Source of the DNA: Sclerotinia nivalis
Lineage: Eukaryota > Ascomycota > Leotiomycetes > Helotiales > Sclerotiniaceae
Direction of reading: 5' to 3'
Length of the DNA: 64,000 bases
Assembly (NCBI GenBank): GCA_029531795.1
Contig: JAPEIS010000001.1
Location: 3,410,001-3,474,000, forward strand
Shown here: piece after piece, positions 43,996-57,264 of the stretch
How the letters are laid out: every line of letters begins with the position of its first letter
How positions within the stretch are numbered: position 1 is the stretch's first letter
Notes under the pieces: generated by a model
The model's input: the letters and a program-made list of their open reading frames with translations, nothing else
Told to the model about the DNA's origin: nothing
Database searches by the model: none
Program-made: the position numbers and the translations under genes

Positions 43996-46272
43996 GCCCA
44001 AAGAAAATGGCATATTTGACTTTATGTCAGTAGAAACGCCAGCTTCGTTTCTAGGCAGTGCTAAGAGTCTTAGTGGTGCGGTGGAGATGCTTGGCGTTGA
44101 TTGGACGTGATTATACGTGTCACGCCACTGTCTGGAAGTGGAGATCTGGAGGAATGCCAGGTGATTTGGATCATATGATGATATAACCACAGTTGCCCTC
44201 GTTTAGCGACTTTGTATACTAGCTGTCAGGCCTTGAAGCCTCTTTTTCCTCTTTAGCTTTGTTTAGTTTAATACAGTCTACTTTACGCACTTAGTTGTTG
44301 CTTGGTGTGTGTTGGTGATAGCAGCCGTGCATCTGCTTTTGAGCTTCCGACAGCTGTAGATTCGAGTAAGGCTGGTTCTAGGTTGCCTGCTAAGAGAAAA
44401 GCCCTTGGGGAGTTATCCTCCTTGATTTAGATATAGGCTGCTGATGTTACTAGTATTTCTAGAATTTTCAAGAACTAAATTACAATAGTAGGTCTGCCAT
44501 CTCTTTTATAAGCTTCTTTATTTCTTGATTATTGTTCTTGGATTTATGATTTTATCATTCTTTAGTTTTGTCAGTCTCTTATCCACACATGTGTAGAAAA
44601 ACTATATCCAAACACAATGCATTAAGCTTATTTCCATCAGAGATTAAGGAGTTAAAAGAGAAACTTCTTAATAATATTCAAATAATAACAGACCGCCCAA
44701 ACAACTTCGATATCTTAGAGAAGTTTAGAGATATATTAGCTTGAAAACATCGACCTTACAGCTAAAAGCAATTCCTCTCCATATATTGCAGATAGCGACA
44801 CGGCGAATAGTAAGGGCTTCCGCTCCGGAACTATATATATTTCTAATTATACTATCGCCGATTACTAAAACGATAATAACAATAGCGGCGTAATTAATAG
44901 CGTATGGCTTTAGCTCGCAACAAATCTTTTAATATTAGCATTTCCTGCCAAATCCCGCAGGTTTGATAGCTATTTTATACAGCCTCGACCGCTGGATAAG
45001 TTGTTCAGCGCTGACTTACACGCCAGTTCTCTCGGTCGGTCAACCGTGACCTCCGCCCAAAAGCTGTTTCGTGGACCCATCTAGAGTATAGTTTTCTCCT
45101 CGCAATATCCCCGACTTATTCCCCACATAATGGTTCGTACTAAAGATCACCAAAATCAAAAGTACGTGCCTTTGATAACCTTGGCGGATCCACAAGACAA
45201 GTGGCTGAATCTACGAATTACAAGAAGGCTCGGCTTGTCCACCCGCCCAGGAGCTGCCTCCCCAAACAATAAAGGAAATGAAACCGTTTTAATTTATTGT
45301 CATTCATTTATTATTCTTTCCTTGCCAAATTGAGCTTCCTAGATTTCGAAGTCTAATAAATTAAAAAACTATAATAAAAACCTGGACATTTTCTACTTTA
45401 TCTTGTTCTTTTTATATTTTCTTATAGTATTTTCTTTTCTCTTTATCTCACCTCATCTTTATACTGATGTTTTAATTGAAGTTCAAATAATAAATAATCT
45501 GTATTTGTTTTGTTTGTATTCTTTTTCCAATTTATATTCTCGATTATATATTATTCCAAATCTATAATCATTATTCGATTTCCAATATCAATAATATTAT
45601 CCAATTTCGGATTATTATAAATTATTCTATATATAGTGAATGCTTTATAAATCTTCTCTAATTTTTTTTTTCAAATTCTTTATTTTCTTTAAATTTCAAA
45701 ATAAAATTTAATTATATAATTTTTGATCAACGATTTCGAATAAAACTAATACTGATAATTCATTATATATCGTCTTAATATAAAAATAAAATATAAATTT
45801 TTCTTAAAGAGATTGAAAATAACAATATATAAGTTTTTCAATCTCGAATTTTTCATTCTAATTAGATTTGGATTTTTTAAAAATGATAATCGATGACAAA
45901 AACTATTCAGAATAAAGCGTTTTGAATTTCGATTAAAGATTGAAAAGATATACAAATATCGATCGAATATATAGAATTGGGATAAAATCAAGAATCGATG
46001 GCTTTTCAAGCTTCAAGCGGTAAACAGTTCGTTGTGGATCAATTCGTTCAGCGATAGTAGACGTTATCAATCTGTAGCCCATACGGAATTCCTAAGAATA
46101 TTCAATATTTACTCTAGATGGACTGTAAGAGCAAAAGTAATCTTACCAATAGACTATAATATTCAACTGTGTTTTTTGATGAATCTGATGATGGGAGAGT
46201 GGCGATGAAGAAGAACTACAATTACTATATTGACTGTAATGAAGAATTGAATAAAATTTATAAAATAATAAT
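43996..46272. other. Intergenic tract with weak small ORFs
   Basis: Possible short ORFs are at 44588-44746 (52 codons, helical SEIKELKEKLLNNIQI) and 45130-45333 (67 codons), both unsupported. The first 1.3 kb has mixed composition; 45335-46010 is RIP-like AT-rich ground with no readable protein. Confidence 0.4.
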
Positions 46273-46710
46273 TGTTACAATCACGGATCTTGAACAAACC
46301 GACCGTATACACCTGTGATCAGATTTCTTCGATTTAGTATAGGATTGAGGTTCTCTAAAGATCATATAAGTACAACTATTATTATTATTGAATCAAATAA
46401 TTATATAACAAACTATATAGAAACGAATGATTCTAAAAGATTCTAAAGTATTAAAGATTATATAGATTTAAATAGTTCTCTACAAAGATCTATATAGCTA
46501 GAATGGATTCCTTTTATAGAACTTCGTATTGAAAAATAATTATTAGTTTAAATATTATAATTATTATACAATACGATTATTTATATCTTCACTTTATCAA
46601 ATCTCTATTTAATCCTTAATAGAAATCATTACAGTCTTTCTATAAGTCTCTTGATAACTTTCTAATGATTAAAGATTGTAGCGGTATAATAAATAACCGT
46701 TTTATACTTA
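46273..46710 (+). repeat. Third copy of the gypsy-4 LTR family
   Basis: It starts TGTTACAATCACGGATC, close to the start of the 41023 copy. The block at 46500-46690 (AATAATTATTAGTTTAAATA; AAAGATTGTAGCGGTATAAT) aligns with the gypsy-4 LTR. The right end near AATAAATAACCG is approximate. No coding part is adjacent, so it is a solo LTR or a relic. Confidence 0.6.
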
Positions 46711-48649
46711 TAGCAAAGCTATAAAATATAATTAATAATTGAATAGAATTCTATAAATAACATTTCGCAGAGTTTTCTCTTTCGAGTATATTCAGTATAT
46801 ATAAGATCTAATCCTTTGAAAAAAGAATATTCTTTATTGATCATCTTTTCATTTTGTAGAGTTTTCTTATTATTATAATATACGATACGATTGATATAGT
46901 GAAAGTATATTGATTATATAAATTATAAAGATATATCAATTCAAGAACTGATTGTAATATATTAAATAAGAATTGAAGATCTTTTTAATAAAATATTATA
47001 ATTTTAATAAAGAAATTAGAAAGATTTTGAAAAGAGAATTCAAAAGATTTATACAGCTTTATAGAAGCAGATTATATATTATTATTATTATTATTATTTA
47101 TTTTATTTATATATTTATTATAACTTATCAAAAAGTTATTATATTCCAAATATATTATTGATCGATAGTATATTATATTTTGAATAAATAGTTTAAACAA
47201 TTAATAAACTTCTCAAAAACAAAGCTTTGAAAGAAAGACTTTATTATAATTATATATATATATAATATCGAAATCTATAATATAATAATCTATATATAAA
47301 ATATAAATATATAAACAAAGGAATTGAAATATTATTAATTAATATAAAGAACTCTGGAATTCTTTCTTTATATATATATAAAGAGAAACGGATTACTATC
47401 GTTTACTATTATACCGGTATCATTATATATTGAACTCAAAAGGAATAACTTTTCTATAGATTAAAGATTAATGAAAAGTTTAATCTAAACTGATTGATTT
47501 TTTAATATATATAACTCTTATAATAACAAAACTATATTCAATGATCTTCAAAATTTGAATCGTTAATAAAATCTTCAATTTTGTCGTTCTTTTTTATATT
47601 ATAATCAACTTAAATAATATTATTAAAATCTATCGTTCTTTGATCTGAGATTATCAATTAGATAGATAATGATAAAATAGAAGATTTGAAATGTATTTGG
47701 ATACTAAAAACAATTATTATCTAAATTATTATAGATATAGAATTCATTATAATAATTCTTATAATCGAATATATTAAATTTGCAATCGGAATATTTTCTA
47801 TAATTGGCTTTAATCAAATTATAAATTTTGTATTTGGATTTGATAAATATATCTTCGATTTTAATTTTATTATTATTATCTTCTTTTTTATAATTTTTAT
47901 AATCTTCGAAATTGATTAATACTCTTTTATTATTATAAAAACCTTCCGCTATAAAAAAGATCTTTTGTGATATAATATTAAAAATTTTTATAGTAATACT
48001 TCAAAGTGAAGTTTTTGTTATTGCAAATTAGATTGAGAAGATTTCGAAGTTATAAAGTATTCATCTTCTCAAATTCTTTGAATAATCTTGAGTCGATTAT
48101 ATTAACTATACTAAATTAAAGAGTATGGGAGTAAGGAGGTAAAGAGCGTGGAAGTGAGGAGGTAGAGACCTTGTATATGGGTGAGAAGGAAAAAGAAATC
48201 TTTTCGAGAGGGGCTCGAGCTTGAGGCCAGTACTGATAGACCTGGCAGTTTGATTAGATACAGCACGGCCCGAGATTTCCAAGGCTACACGGTGAGGGCT
48301 GTATAGTGAATTCGGAAGTCTTCTTTGACTTTCTAGGAACAAATTTGTCCGAGCTATTATAGAAATTGAAGGAATTTCAGAGCAGTATAGTGAATAAAAG
48401 ACTTTTCATTTTGTTTGATTCAATTTGCTTTATTATAACTTAACTAGAATCTTTACTTTCATTGTTTAATAGAATTAATTGAAAATGTAACTTGAATTGA
48501 AACTATCAATCTGACTTCTCTTTCAAGTTTCTATCATTTCATCTTTCTAATTTCATTACTATATTATCAAATAAACCATCAAAGAAATCTAAATTATATA
48601 TATATTATTATTATCACTACCAATATAATCACAATATACAATCAGACTT
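46711..48649. other. AT-rich relic tract
   Basis: Dense TA-rich sequence with no readable protein. A less AT-rich patch at 48106-48345 carries a chance ORF. From about 48420 to 48560 the sequence parallels 62400-62540 (AATCTTTACTTTCATT; CTGACTTCTCTTTCA), i.e. the region downstream of the duplicated Cys-rich gene. Confidence 0.5.
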
Positions 48650-49321
48650 TAGTATCTAATTCTCTTATTATTTTCTTCTTTTATTATCTTATATCTAGTA
48701 TTTTTACAATTGATAATACTTTCTAAATTATCACAACAATCCTAAATAAATTCATTAATATATTTTGAATCATCTTTATAAAAATCTAAATATCTATAAA
48801 TATTATTATTATAATCATCCCAAACATCAAATTCTTTATTCATCTCTTTCCTTTTTATAATTTCAATAATTAATCATCATATATCAAAAGAAAAATGGAA
48901 ATTCAAATATATATTTAAATAATATCAACAATCCTCTTTCCGATTTCCCTCGATATCGAAATCCTTCTTGTAATTCTTATATTTGAATATACTATATCTT
49001 TTCTTCTTTTATAATATAAATTCCTGGATTTTCTTTAATAACAATTGCAATATATCATCCTCATTCTTTTCTTCCGATGAAACACTTTCCGATTTCTCTT
49101 CAGTATCTTCTTTTTTCCTTTTCAACATCGCTATCTTCGCTTTGGATTAGATCGACAGAACCTTTCGAGATAGTGATATTGATATTGCGGCCATCAACCT
49201 TGATTTTGCCCGCGGCATTCTTCACAACAAACTTTTCATATTTACATAACATCTTTAAAAGCTCTCGAAGTTTTGACGCTTCTATCTCATCGAATACTGC
49301 TTCAATTCTTGGGTCGGCCAT
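48650..49321 (-). pseudogene. RIP-ruined paralogue of the 62.6-63.57 kb Cys-rich gene
   Basis: From ATG 49319-49321 the frame MADPRIEAVFDEIEASKLRE continues LLKMLCKYEKFVVKNAAGKI and SKGSVDLIQSEDSD, closely matching MADPKLKIAVDGMNAPKLRE and SKGFVDLTQSDDSD at 63.5 kb. Further down, KDFDIEGNRKEDC near 48945 matches the LEFDIEDNKDYC region, and a DCC...NTRYKI block near 48680-48740 matches the last exon (TCC...TTRHKV). The usual Trp before CC is a TAG. The N-terminal third is nearly clean while the rest is heavily mutated. Confidence 0.75.
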
Positions 49322-50708
49322 TTTCAATGCGTTTATAGTGTTCAACAAATTTCAAATCAAGTTGGATCGTGGAGGGTTCCTCTTGACGCGTCGAGCTTAT
49401 ATGTGTGTGTGTGTGTTATTATTTAACGGCCGGAGACCGGGGACGAAGTCCCCTTTCTCGTTGCATACCCTATTGAATCAAAGACCACCAGGGAGTTACT
49501 CCTGGACTATGAATAGCTATATACATATAACTATATCTAATAATTGAACGATTCGTAAACGCATTTCCATAACTGCCGTGATCTTATTTTTACCCTGTGA
49601 TCCCTTGAAGGGATTATATAATATCGATAAATCTGCCAAGCTACAACTGATCCGTTTTCGGCCCCGTGATTTTCCTATATTCGTATCGGGTGTGTGAATC
49701 CCTCGGGTGGATATATCAATTGCCCTTTTCAATACAATAAATCGTTCTTAGTTTATATGATCTCTCTCCCCTAATCTGTATCCTTTATAATATAACCAAG
49801 TATTCCAATCGTTTTCCCTCTCATCCCTTATAATAATCCATCCCTATACAAAACCTCGTAACCAGTTGTAATCCGGGAATATCCTCAGGCCTGCCTTTGC
49901 AGATTAAGATTCACTCGAACATCGTTATCCCCTTATTCCCTTTGCCCTTTCGTAATTTCCTACTACTTGCCTCTACCACAAATCGAGATTATAATAAACT
50001 TCAGGTTCGAATCGTTCAGGACACCGAAGAAGACCAGTTCCCAGACTGGGGTTATTATTTTCTTCCGACGTGAAAATCCTACAAAGTACTCCAAAGAAGT
50101 CAATCATCTATATCGATAGTCGTACGAAACACCAAATCATACACCTAGCTAGAACAAATGATAGTTTTGTTGCTAATTATCATTATCGCAATATAGTCCT
50201 CTGTTCTGATCGTTGTTGGTTAATGAAATAAAGTGAAAAATTTTCACCCTTATAAAAAACCCCAATTCTCAACCCAATCCAACCCTTCCAGCTCTGCCAC
50301 GCGTTCTCTCGTTAGCTCAAATGAATGCCAAAAGCATCACCAATTCGTAACCAGCACCGCGTACAAATGAGAGATCCGTCTTCGCCGGCCGAGCTTATAT
50401 GTATATATGTGTATGTGATATTTTTCGTCCGAGGCTCTATACAAAGCACAGGCCTCAAATTCCCAATTAGGACAAAGGACGCCAGAGGAAAAAGGCCCCT
50501 AGATTTCTAACTAGCTAATCTAAGTTTACTAATATTATATATGTTAAATGCTTCAGCAGGGTTTACATAACTGCCGTTATGTATTGAATTAATCCCTTGG
50601 ATAGATATTTCAGCTGTCCTCCACAATACAATTAGATCTCTCGATTCCTGATCTCCTTTCCTTCGTCATCGTAATCGAGCTTTTTAATATGTTTTGTTAA
50701 TATAAAGT
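49322..50708. repeat. Pair of related non-coding repeats around a possible gene fragment
   Basis: About 49404-49745 and 50390-50640 share CGAGCTTATATGT plus a TG/TA microsatellite, then TAACTGCCGT, AATCCCT and CAATACAAT in the same order and orientation. Between them, 49950-50233 has protein-like frames (RNFLLLASTTNRDYNKLQVR, DTEEDQFPDWGYYFLP; then YIDSRTKHQIIHLARTND in another frame). This could be a direct-repeat-flanked element or a tandem duplicate of a repeat. The family is unknown. Confidence 0.45.
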
Positions 50709-53700
50709 TTTTTTTTTTTTTTTTTAAAGCTTATACAAGCTCAATCTTTCCGAACCAAAATCTAATGCCTTATATAAAGAAAACCCAAATATAAAATAAA
50801 ATAAAATAAAATAAAATAAAATCAAAGCAATCCTTCAATCTATAAATTGCATAAGGAATCGAGGGCATATATCTTGATAGAATTTTGTAGATTTGAACCA
50901 AGTTGTTAATTTCGCTGCTCCTTCTATGTTTCCCAAAAGATAAGGGATGGTTTCAGATGGTAATAACTTTGAAAGGGTTTTTTGAGCATTTCTAATTTTA
51001 CAAAAGTAAAAATGAAAAGGGGATTTTCTTTTCCTATATAAGTATAGCATATAAGTATCTTTATGATTGAAGTAGTCGTGATATATTGCAAAATCGTTGT
51101 ATTGAGATCTGGCTGCTAGAATATATCTTAGTATTGTTCGATCAAAAGAAAGTATGATCGATTTGTTGTTATAGGTTATAAAAAGATCATTGTAGCTTAA
51201 TGGAGTTGTAGTCGTTTATAGTTTAACTCTTGCTGATTTGGTATTCATCTTAGCAATTCTTTTCAAGAAGGCAAGAATGCAAATAGGATTGGATAGGAAA
51301 GGAAATGTTGCTCTTTCTTTAGCTGTTATATCTGCTACTTTATTCCTAGAGATATCTAAGTGATTAGGGATCCATCGAATTCGAACTGAGTCAGGACGGG
51401 TATATGGCAAACGAGGTCTAAAAGGCCAAACGGTAGTTAAAGTACAGAAGTCTTCGAATATAGCTTACAAGGACTCTGTCGAATGAAAGTACAATCGTAT
51501 AGCGATCTCCAGATTATTCAAGAAGATCCAAAGGTTTATAACGAATCTGTTTGAAAATAGTAGTATTGTAGTTTGTATACTTTTTAGAATTGCAATTGCT
51601 TCAGTATCGAAGATCTCCGTATTACAGCCGAGTGAGAAAACCTGTCGATCTATTTGTAGATTATATTAATAAATCACTGAATTATCTTCTGTAGAATTAT
51701 TTAAAGCTTTACTTTTCGAATCATTAAAGAAAACCTGCAAATCGTTTACTAGGATTGTAGATAGAAATCTTACAAAGTTCTTGATTGTTTATACTTTTGA
51801 ACGATCAAAAGAGCTATTAATCCGGGTTTCTATAGCAATATATAATTCTTTGATTTTCCAAAAAAAGAAAGCAATTGAGTTGATATATTTTGCCTTTAGG
51901 AGAACTTGAATTGACCTTGAGAATCTTGATTCAATAATCTTAGTTCTTTTAGTTAGAATGTTTTTGGTTCGGATTCGAAAAGGATGATTAGGATCAAACC
52001 GAGCGGTTCGGGCAATGAAGCTTTGTGAGATCAAATTGAGTTCAATCTTAGAAAGCATTAGATTTGATTCTTTGAGCAAGATTGCAATATTGGTTATATA
52101 GAATATTGGGAGGATTGCTTGAGTATTGATCAATACAATCTTGTTTAAAAGTTTCAAATGTCCTTCTACTTGGTTCGATATTGTAGAATGTGAGCTGTGT
52201 TTTCTGGTTCGATCAGGTTATCAGGTTTCGGCTGTAAAATAGTACTTTTTGAGAATACAAACTGTTGCTGTTTGTTGAAGCAGGATTGAAGGGATATCTC
52301 GAGTAATCTTTCCAAGCGAACGTAGAGCGTTTGCAATTGTGAGAGCTTTAGCCGATAGTATCTGAATGTAAGGTTTGAAACTAAACTCTCTATCGAAGTA
52401 AACCTCTAACTATTTTAATGATCCTGGTTTTTCTATAATAAAAAGACTTTTTGTATGGATGTTAGGGTTTTCAATGTTTCTTTTGGAACTTTTGAAAAAG
52501 TGGATTAATTTAGATTTCTTTGGATCAAAAGTAATGCCTTCTGATTTCCTTTAGTTCAAGGCTTCTAGTATTTCCGATTGTAATTGATTACAATTCGATT
52601 GTAAGCTTGAGAAAAACGTTATTAAAGCGATATTATCTACATATCCAAATCTTCAAATGGGATTGTCTAATCAAAACAAAGGAACTATATAAAGTATAAA
52701 AAGAATAGGCGAAATTGGAGAGTCTTGTAGTAAGCTATATTCAATATTGGTGTTAGGTCCAGTTTCGCCATCGAATCTGATACAGATCGATCGTTTTGTA
52801 GAAAACGATTGAATCCAGCGAATTAGATTATCAAGCTATTCTTGTTCTCTGAACCGAAGGATTAAATATTCTGAGAGAACAGTATCAAAAGTGTTTTTGA
52901 TATCTATAATTAATAATGTAACTTTGAAACTTGAATTCAAGGTTATTTCTATATCATATGTAAAACAAATTATAAGATCGATAGATAATCAAAAGGGAAG
53001 CACTCCAAATTATTGTTTGGCTAATACTTTAAGGATTATAGTAATCCAAGATATCTTTTTAGTAATCAAATGTTCGAGACCTTTTCCTAGTACTGAAAAT
53101 AGGGCTATTAATCTATAGGATCTGGGGTTTGTATGATTTGATTTGTTCGGTTTTGGAATGATAGTTACAATTGTTGATCGAAAGTATTCAAGGTGATGAT
53201 CTATTTCAAAACATTTTTGGAAGAATTGTAGGATGCTAGATTCAATTTGTAGCTATGTTAGCTATAGTATTTTGATTGAGATCTCGTTTATATTAGGAGC
53301 TATGCTATCTATATAAAGGATAGCAGTCTGTATATCTTGAATTGTAGTTTCCGGGAATGGAATAGAACAAATAGAAATTATAGGAAAATCGAAAAGGATA
53401 TCATTAACTTCAACTGTATTAATCAATAGATTATTGATAAATAAATCTTTTTTAGTTTAGATTATTGTAACAAAAGAATAATCTAAAGGATCTGCTAAAA
53501 GAGGAGTTCGATATGTTTCAGCTAATTGATACCATTTTGTCATTTTAAAAACATCTTTTATTTCCTTAACTGAATCAAACTTAGAAAATCAGAATTCCTT
53601 TTTTGTTTTCTTGACAATCTTTCAAAGATTCTATTTGGATTCTGGAGAGTTATTTGTCCGGTTTTCCTGAACAACCATTCGGTAAGCCTCATTCCATCAT

Positions 53701-56053
53701 AATTGACCTGTATTTCGGCCGAGTGATCTTTGAGCTGATCTTGTATATACTAGTTGTATCGATTGAATGATATTCAAAACTAGGTTATCGAGATCAAAAG
53801 TTGTAGATAAGATTTGAAGATCTAGATTCGCTAGGTTTTTTAATAATAGATTTGAGAAGAGTTTTTCGTTAAGTGTATCAATTCGCAATCTTCGAATTGG
53901 ATTCTGGAATCTTATATTCCAATTCAAAATTGTTAGTAAGGATTTATGATCAGAAATTGTATCAAGATAAGGAACCAGTATTGTACTAGCTGTATATAAT
54001 CCTAATAGGAATACAAGATCGAGAATCCTGTTCAAATTATGAATAGTTTTACCGATTGTGGAAAGAAGATTGAAAGAATGATTATTTAGTCAATTTGTAA
54101 AAAGCTTTGTAAGGTTTGAGTTTTTATAATAAAGAGGATTCTATTTTGAATAATGTAGATTTAAATCTTTTATAAGAAGTGTGAAATTAAAAAAGGAAAA
54201 AGGTAAATTAAATAAATCTTTTATCGTTTGATTTTCATTTTGATTGCTTTTGAGAGTATTATATATATTAATGATTGTAAGGATAGAATCAATAATAAAT
54301 TGAAGATATAAAAATAATAAGTCTCGAAAAGAAATAGATTAGAATTAGTTAGTTCGAATATTTGTTTCTTTGCAAGTATAGATCATTATTCGGGGGCGGG
54401 TTTCCCAATTGTCGAGTGATATAAAAGTTTCGTAGATTAGATAGGATTTCGTAATTCGATGTGAGATATCTGAGAATATATAAGATTTTTGAATCAGAAC
54501 TATGTCAATACAAGAATCGTCAACTAAGGAAAGTGCTAGTTTGTGAGAGTTAGTATCTTTAGTTATATTAGTTTGCAAGATGATCAAGGGTTTTGAAGAT
54601 ATTCTTGGATTATATATTAAACGGGATCGGAAGAGAGGCGGTTTCCAATGTAATGAAACGATTGGAAAGGTTGAAGGGGGGTGGAGCTAGCAAGGATAGC
54701 GTTTGGGTGGATCGAGTTGGGGTTGAAGGGATAATAAATTCTTCCATTGGAGAATTAGCTTTTGAGACTTTAGAGCATTTTGTATTGATATAAGTTTTGA
54801 TTCTAGTTGCCTTTGATATTTTCTGGATAGCTTGCTTTTCTGTTTTGGATTTGGAGCCTTTGATGGTAAAACGAAGGGGGTATCCAGGATCATTTGTTGG
54901 ATGAGATCTATTATAGTATAAGCATCTTGTTGGGCAATCATGAATTGTATTACATTTGATAGAATGATTTTTTTCTATATGCTTGGTTGAACTGCAGATT
55001 CGGCACTTTTCAGGACAAAAGCAAGCTCGAGTATTGTGCTATTGAAAGCATCGAATATATTGGATTATCTTGGATTTGAAGACGATTCAAGAAATGTTAA
55101 TTGTGGTTCCTAGAATTCGAAGGTTTTTGAGGAGGGCTGTATATTGCGAAGTTGGGAAGCTCAAGAACCAAATAGAATTATACAATCCGGATTCTTTGCT
55201 TTGTATAGATTTGATTGCTTGAATCGCTTGTTGTTCTGTATTATCATTGATAGTGTCGAGTATGATTTCCGATTCGATTGGAACGATAATCAATTGTTGT
55301 GAATCTTCCAGAGTTGTAACAGTTTGTGGAATGTAGTTCAATCGATAGATAATCCATGATTGTTGTTATTCGATTTTGCAGGTTTCGAATACTTTTTCGA
55401 TTATGTTTGAAAGGTTTTCCAAAATTGTTAAATCCTCTAAAGAATTCATATATAGTACAAACCCAGTATTTATTGATTGAACTTCTTTCAAAAGTTTCGT
55501 ATTATTTTCTAATTGTTCTTTCAATATATTAAAAACAACAAAAGAGCCAGCTTTTCGGGCTGGATAATCGAGTCCGATACGAACAAAGAAACGAGTATCG
55601 GTTTTGTTCGAGGTTTTGAATTGAGTTTTAGATTGGCCCTTAGCTTTTGAAATTATAAATTGTATAATTGATAAAGAAATTGTAGCTTTCTGAGTATAAA
55701 TAGAATCCTTGAGATATTGAATTATAGGGGTTTTTGCTTTTTGTTGAATAGATTTAGGATTTGATTAAGCAAGAAGAGCTACAAAGGGCTTATTAATTCG
55801 GGAAGGGTAAGATCTATTGATATATATATCGAAATGTTTGTTTACAATAGAAAAGATATCGATACAAAATGCAATCAGAAGTTTACGAAGTCAGACAGAG
55901 AAGACTCGAACTGTTTCAGTATTCAGATATTCATCCCACAATAAAGCAATAAAACTGAAGATCTATTGATCTTCGTTTGTTCTATTAGTAGCAGCATTGA
56001 TTGTATTAACCAAAAACTGGGAAAGAAAAGGGATCGGGGGGGGCGGGAGGCAT
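50709..56053 (-). mobile_element. Tad-like LINE, nearly full length, RIP-decayed
   Basis: On the minus strand: ORF1 from ATG 56053 to about 54600 with a triple zinc-knuckle region (CRICSSTKHIEKNHSIKC, CPTRCLYYNRSHP, about 54890-55010); an APE-type endonuclease from 54587 (LQTNITKDTNSHKLALSL) to about 53700 (DLVFLLGLYTAS; SDHKSLLTI); RT about 53640-52200 (FGYVDNIALI at 52627-52650 in place of YVDD); RNase H about 51750-51210 (GCNTEIFDTEA, then RIRWIPNHLDISRNKVAD); and a poly-T at 50710-50727, the poly-A tail in reverse. The 5' end is near 56060. Stops replace many Trp and Gln codons. Such elements insert by target-primed reverse transcription. Confidence 0.85.
50790..50822. repeat. AAAAT pentanucleotide repeat
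   Basis: Six units of AAAAT/ATAAA lie just inside the tail end of the minus-strand LINE. Confidence 0.9.
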
Positions 56054-56394
56054 AATGGCGGAAACGCGTCCGTACAGCGCCTGCCGGGGCTGAAAAGTTT
56101 CGTTTTTAAATCCTATAGATAATAAGAACGATCGATTGATCAATAAAACGCGATAATAAACGCGTTTTTCGAAAAATTCAATTCTTGCTGATATGATCTG
56201 GCGTCGAGCTTAGAAAGACGCGTTCCGAATTTTGTCAGCCACATAATCACGTGCCAAGTATCACATTGGAGAAGCCGTTTTAATTTTCTCTACAGTCACG
56301 ATAACATTCAACCTCCTTACCTAGATAGGCTTCTTGAGAACCAATTTTTCCAAGGTATAGCTCCGAGTATAGCAGAAACAAAGCAATTTTAGGG
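56054..56394. other. Junction between two head-to-head LINEs
   Basis: No ORF. It is less AT-rich, contains several ACGCG words and CATAATCACGT twice (56242 and near 56398). It contains the 5' ends, hence presumably the internal promoters, of both elements facing away from each other. Confidence 0.5.
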
Positions 56395-56664
56395 GCGGCA
56401 TAATCACGTTATGGTGAATAGGAAGCGACTTTTTACTTTATAAGAACAAATTTATTTTTTCAATACAACAAATTTTGAAGAAAAATTATTCTTCGAAATA
56501 CGCCCTTTTTATATTTTATTTATACTAAACAAATCAATCCAAATTGAATGCAATTGTCCCTAAAGAAATCGAACCAGTAATTGTTGTGATACTGTCGCCG
56601 GTATCCAAAACATATGAAATCGTGCTAAAATACAAAAATTTCTCATCCCTTTCATCTCTTCACT

Positions 56665-57264
56665 ATGAGTGAAGAAATCTCTATGACGGGCACTATCCTA
56701 TTCAATCGCTCAGAAATAATACTAGGCACTCTATACCAAGAAAACCATATTAAGTATACCATTCATAAAAAAAATAATAACCCTTTATTCATTTTTTCCA
56801 GCCCTACCCCCTTTCAACCCTTCAACTTTCAAGCTCAACGTGATATCTTGAGTTTTGATGATCCATTCAAATCATCAACCAATCCCCCAACACTTCAATT
56901 CAATAATAAACGAAGACAACAATTCAATCATTTAAAATCTTGTATCAATTCATCAAAAGAAGCTATCAAACAAGTCAAAGATCTATTCATTCTAGTTGCT
57001 TCCCTGGAAAAGGATAATGAAGAACAATCAAAACTCCTCGACCTAATCGAAATATTCTACGAATACTTCGAAAAAGGAAAGCTCATAAGAGTCTCAAATA
57101 TTATCACATCCCAAATCTCCCATTTGGAAAACGCTACCAAACGAATCGAAAAACAAGCTAATCATCTTTTCAATCTTCCGAATCCTTCAATCCCCCTTTC
57201 TATAATCACCATATCAATCAATAATACAAGCTATACTACTATCGCTAAAACTACAAAAGAATAG
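56665..57264 (+). pseudogene. LINE ORF1 N-terminal part, 199 codons open
   Basis: MSEEISMTGTILFNRSEI is followed by a conserved DDPFK...LQFNNKRRQQ block (about residues 73-93) and coiled-coil-like helices (AIKQVKDLFILVASLEKDNE; LENATKRIEKQANHLF). The TAG at 57262-57264 sits before ATTTAGTTAC, and frame-consistent coding resumes later, so the true ORF1 is longer. ORF1 proteins of this clade bind element RNA. The match to 32891-33283 gives independent support. Confidence 0.75.

Noticed and set aside
48106..48342. 78-codon minus-strand ORF
   Set aside because: Low-complexity, no motif, in an isolated patch of a repeat relic.
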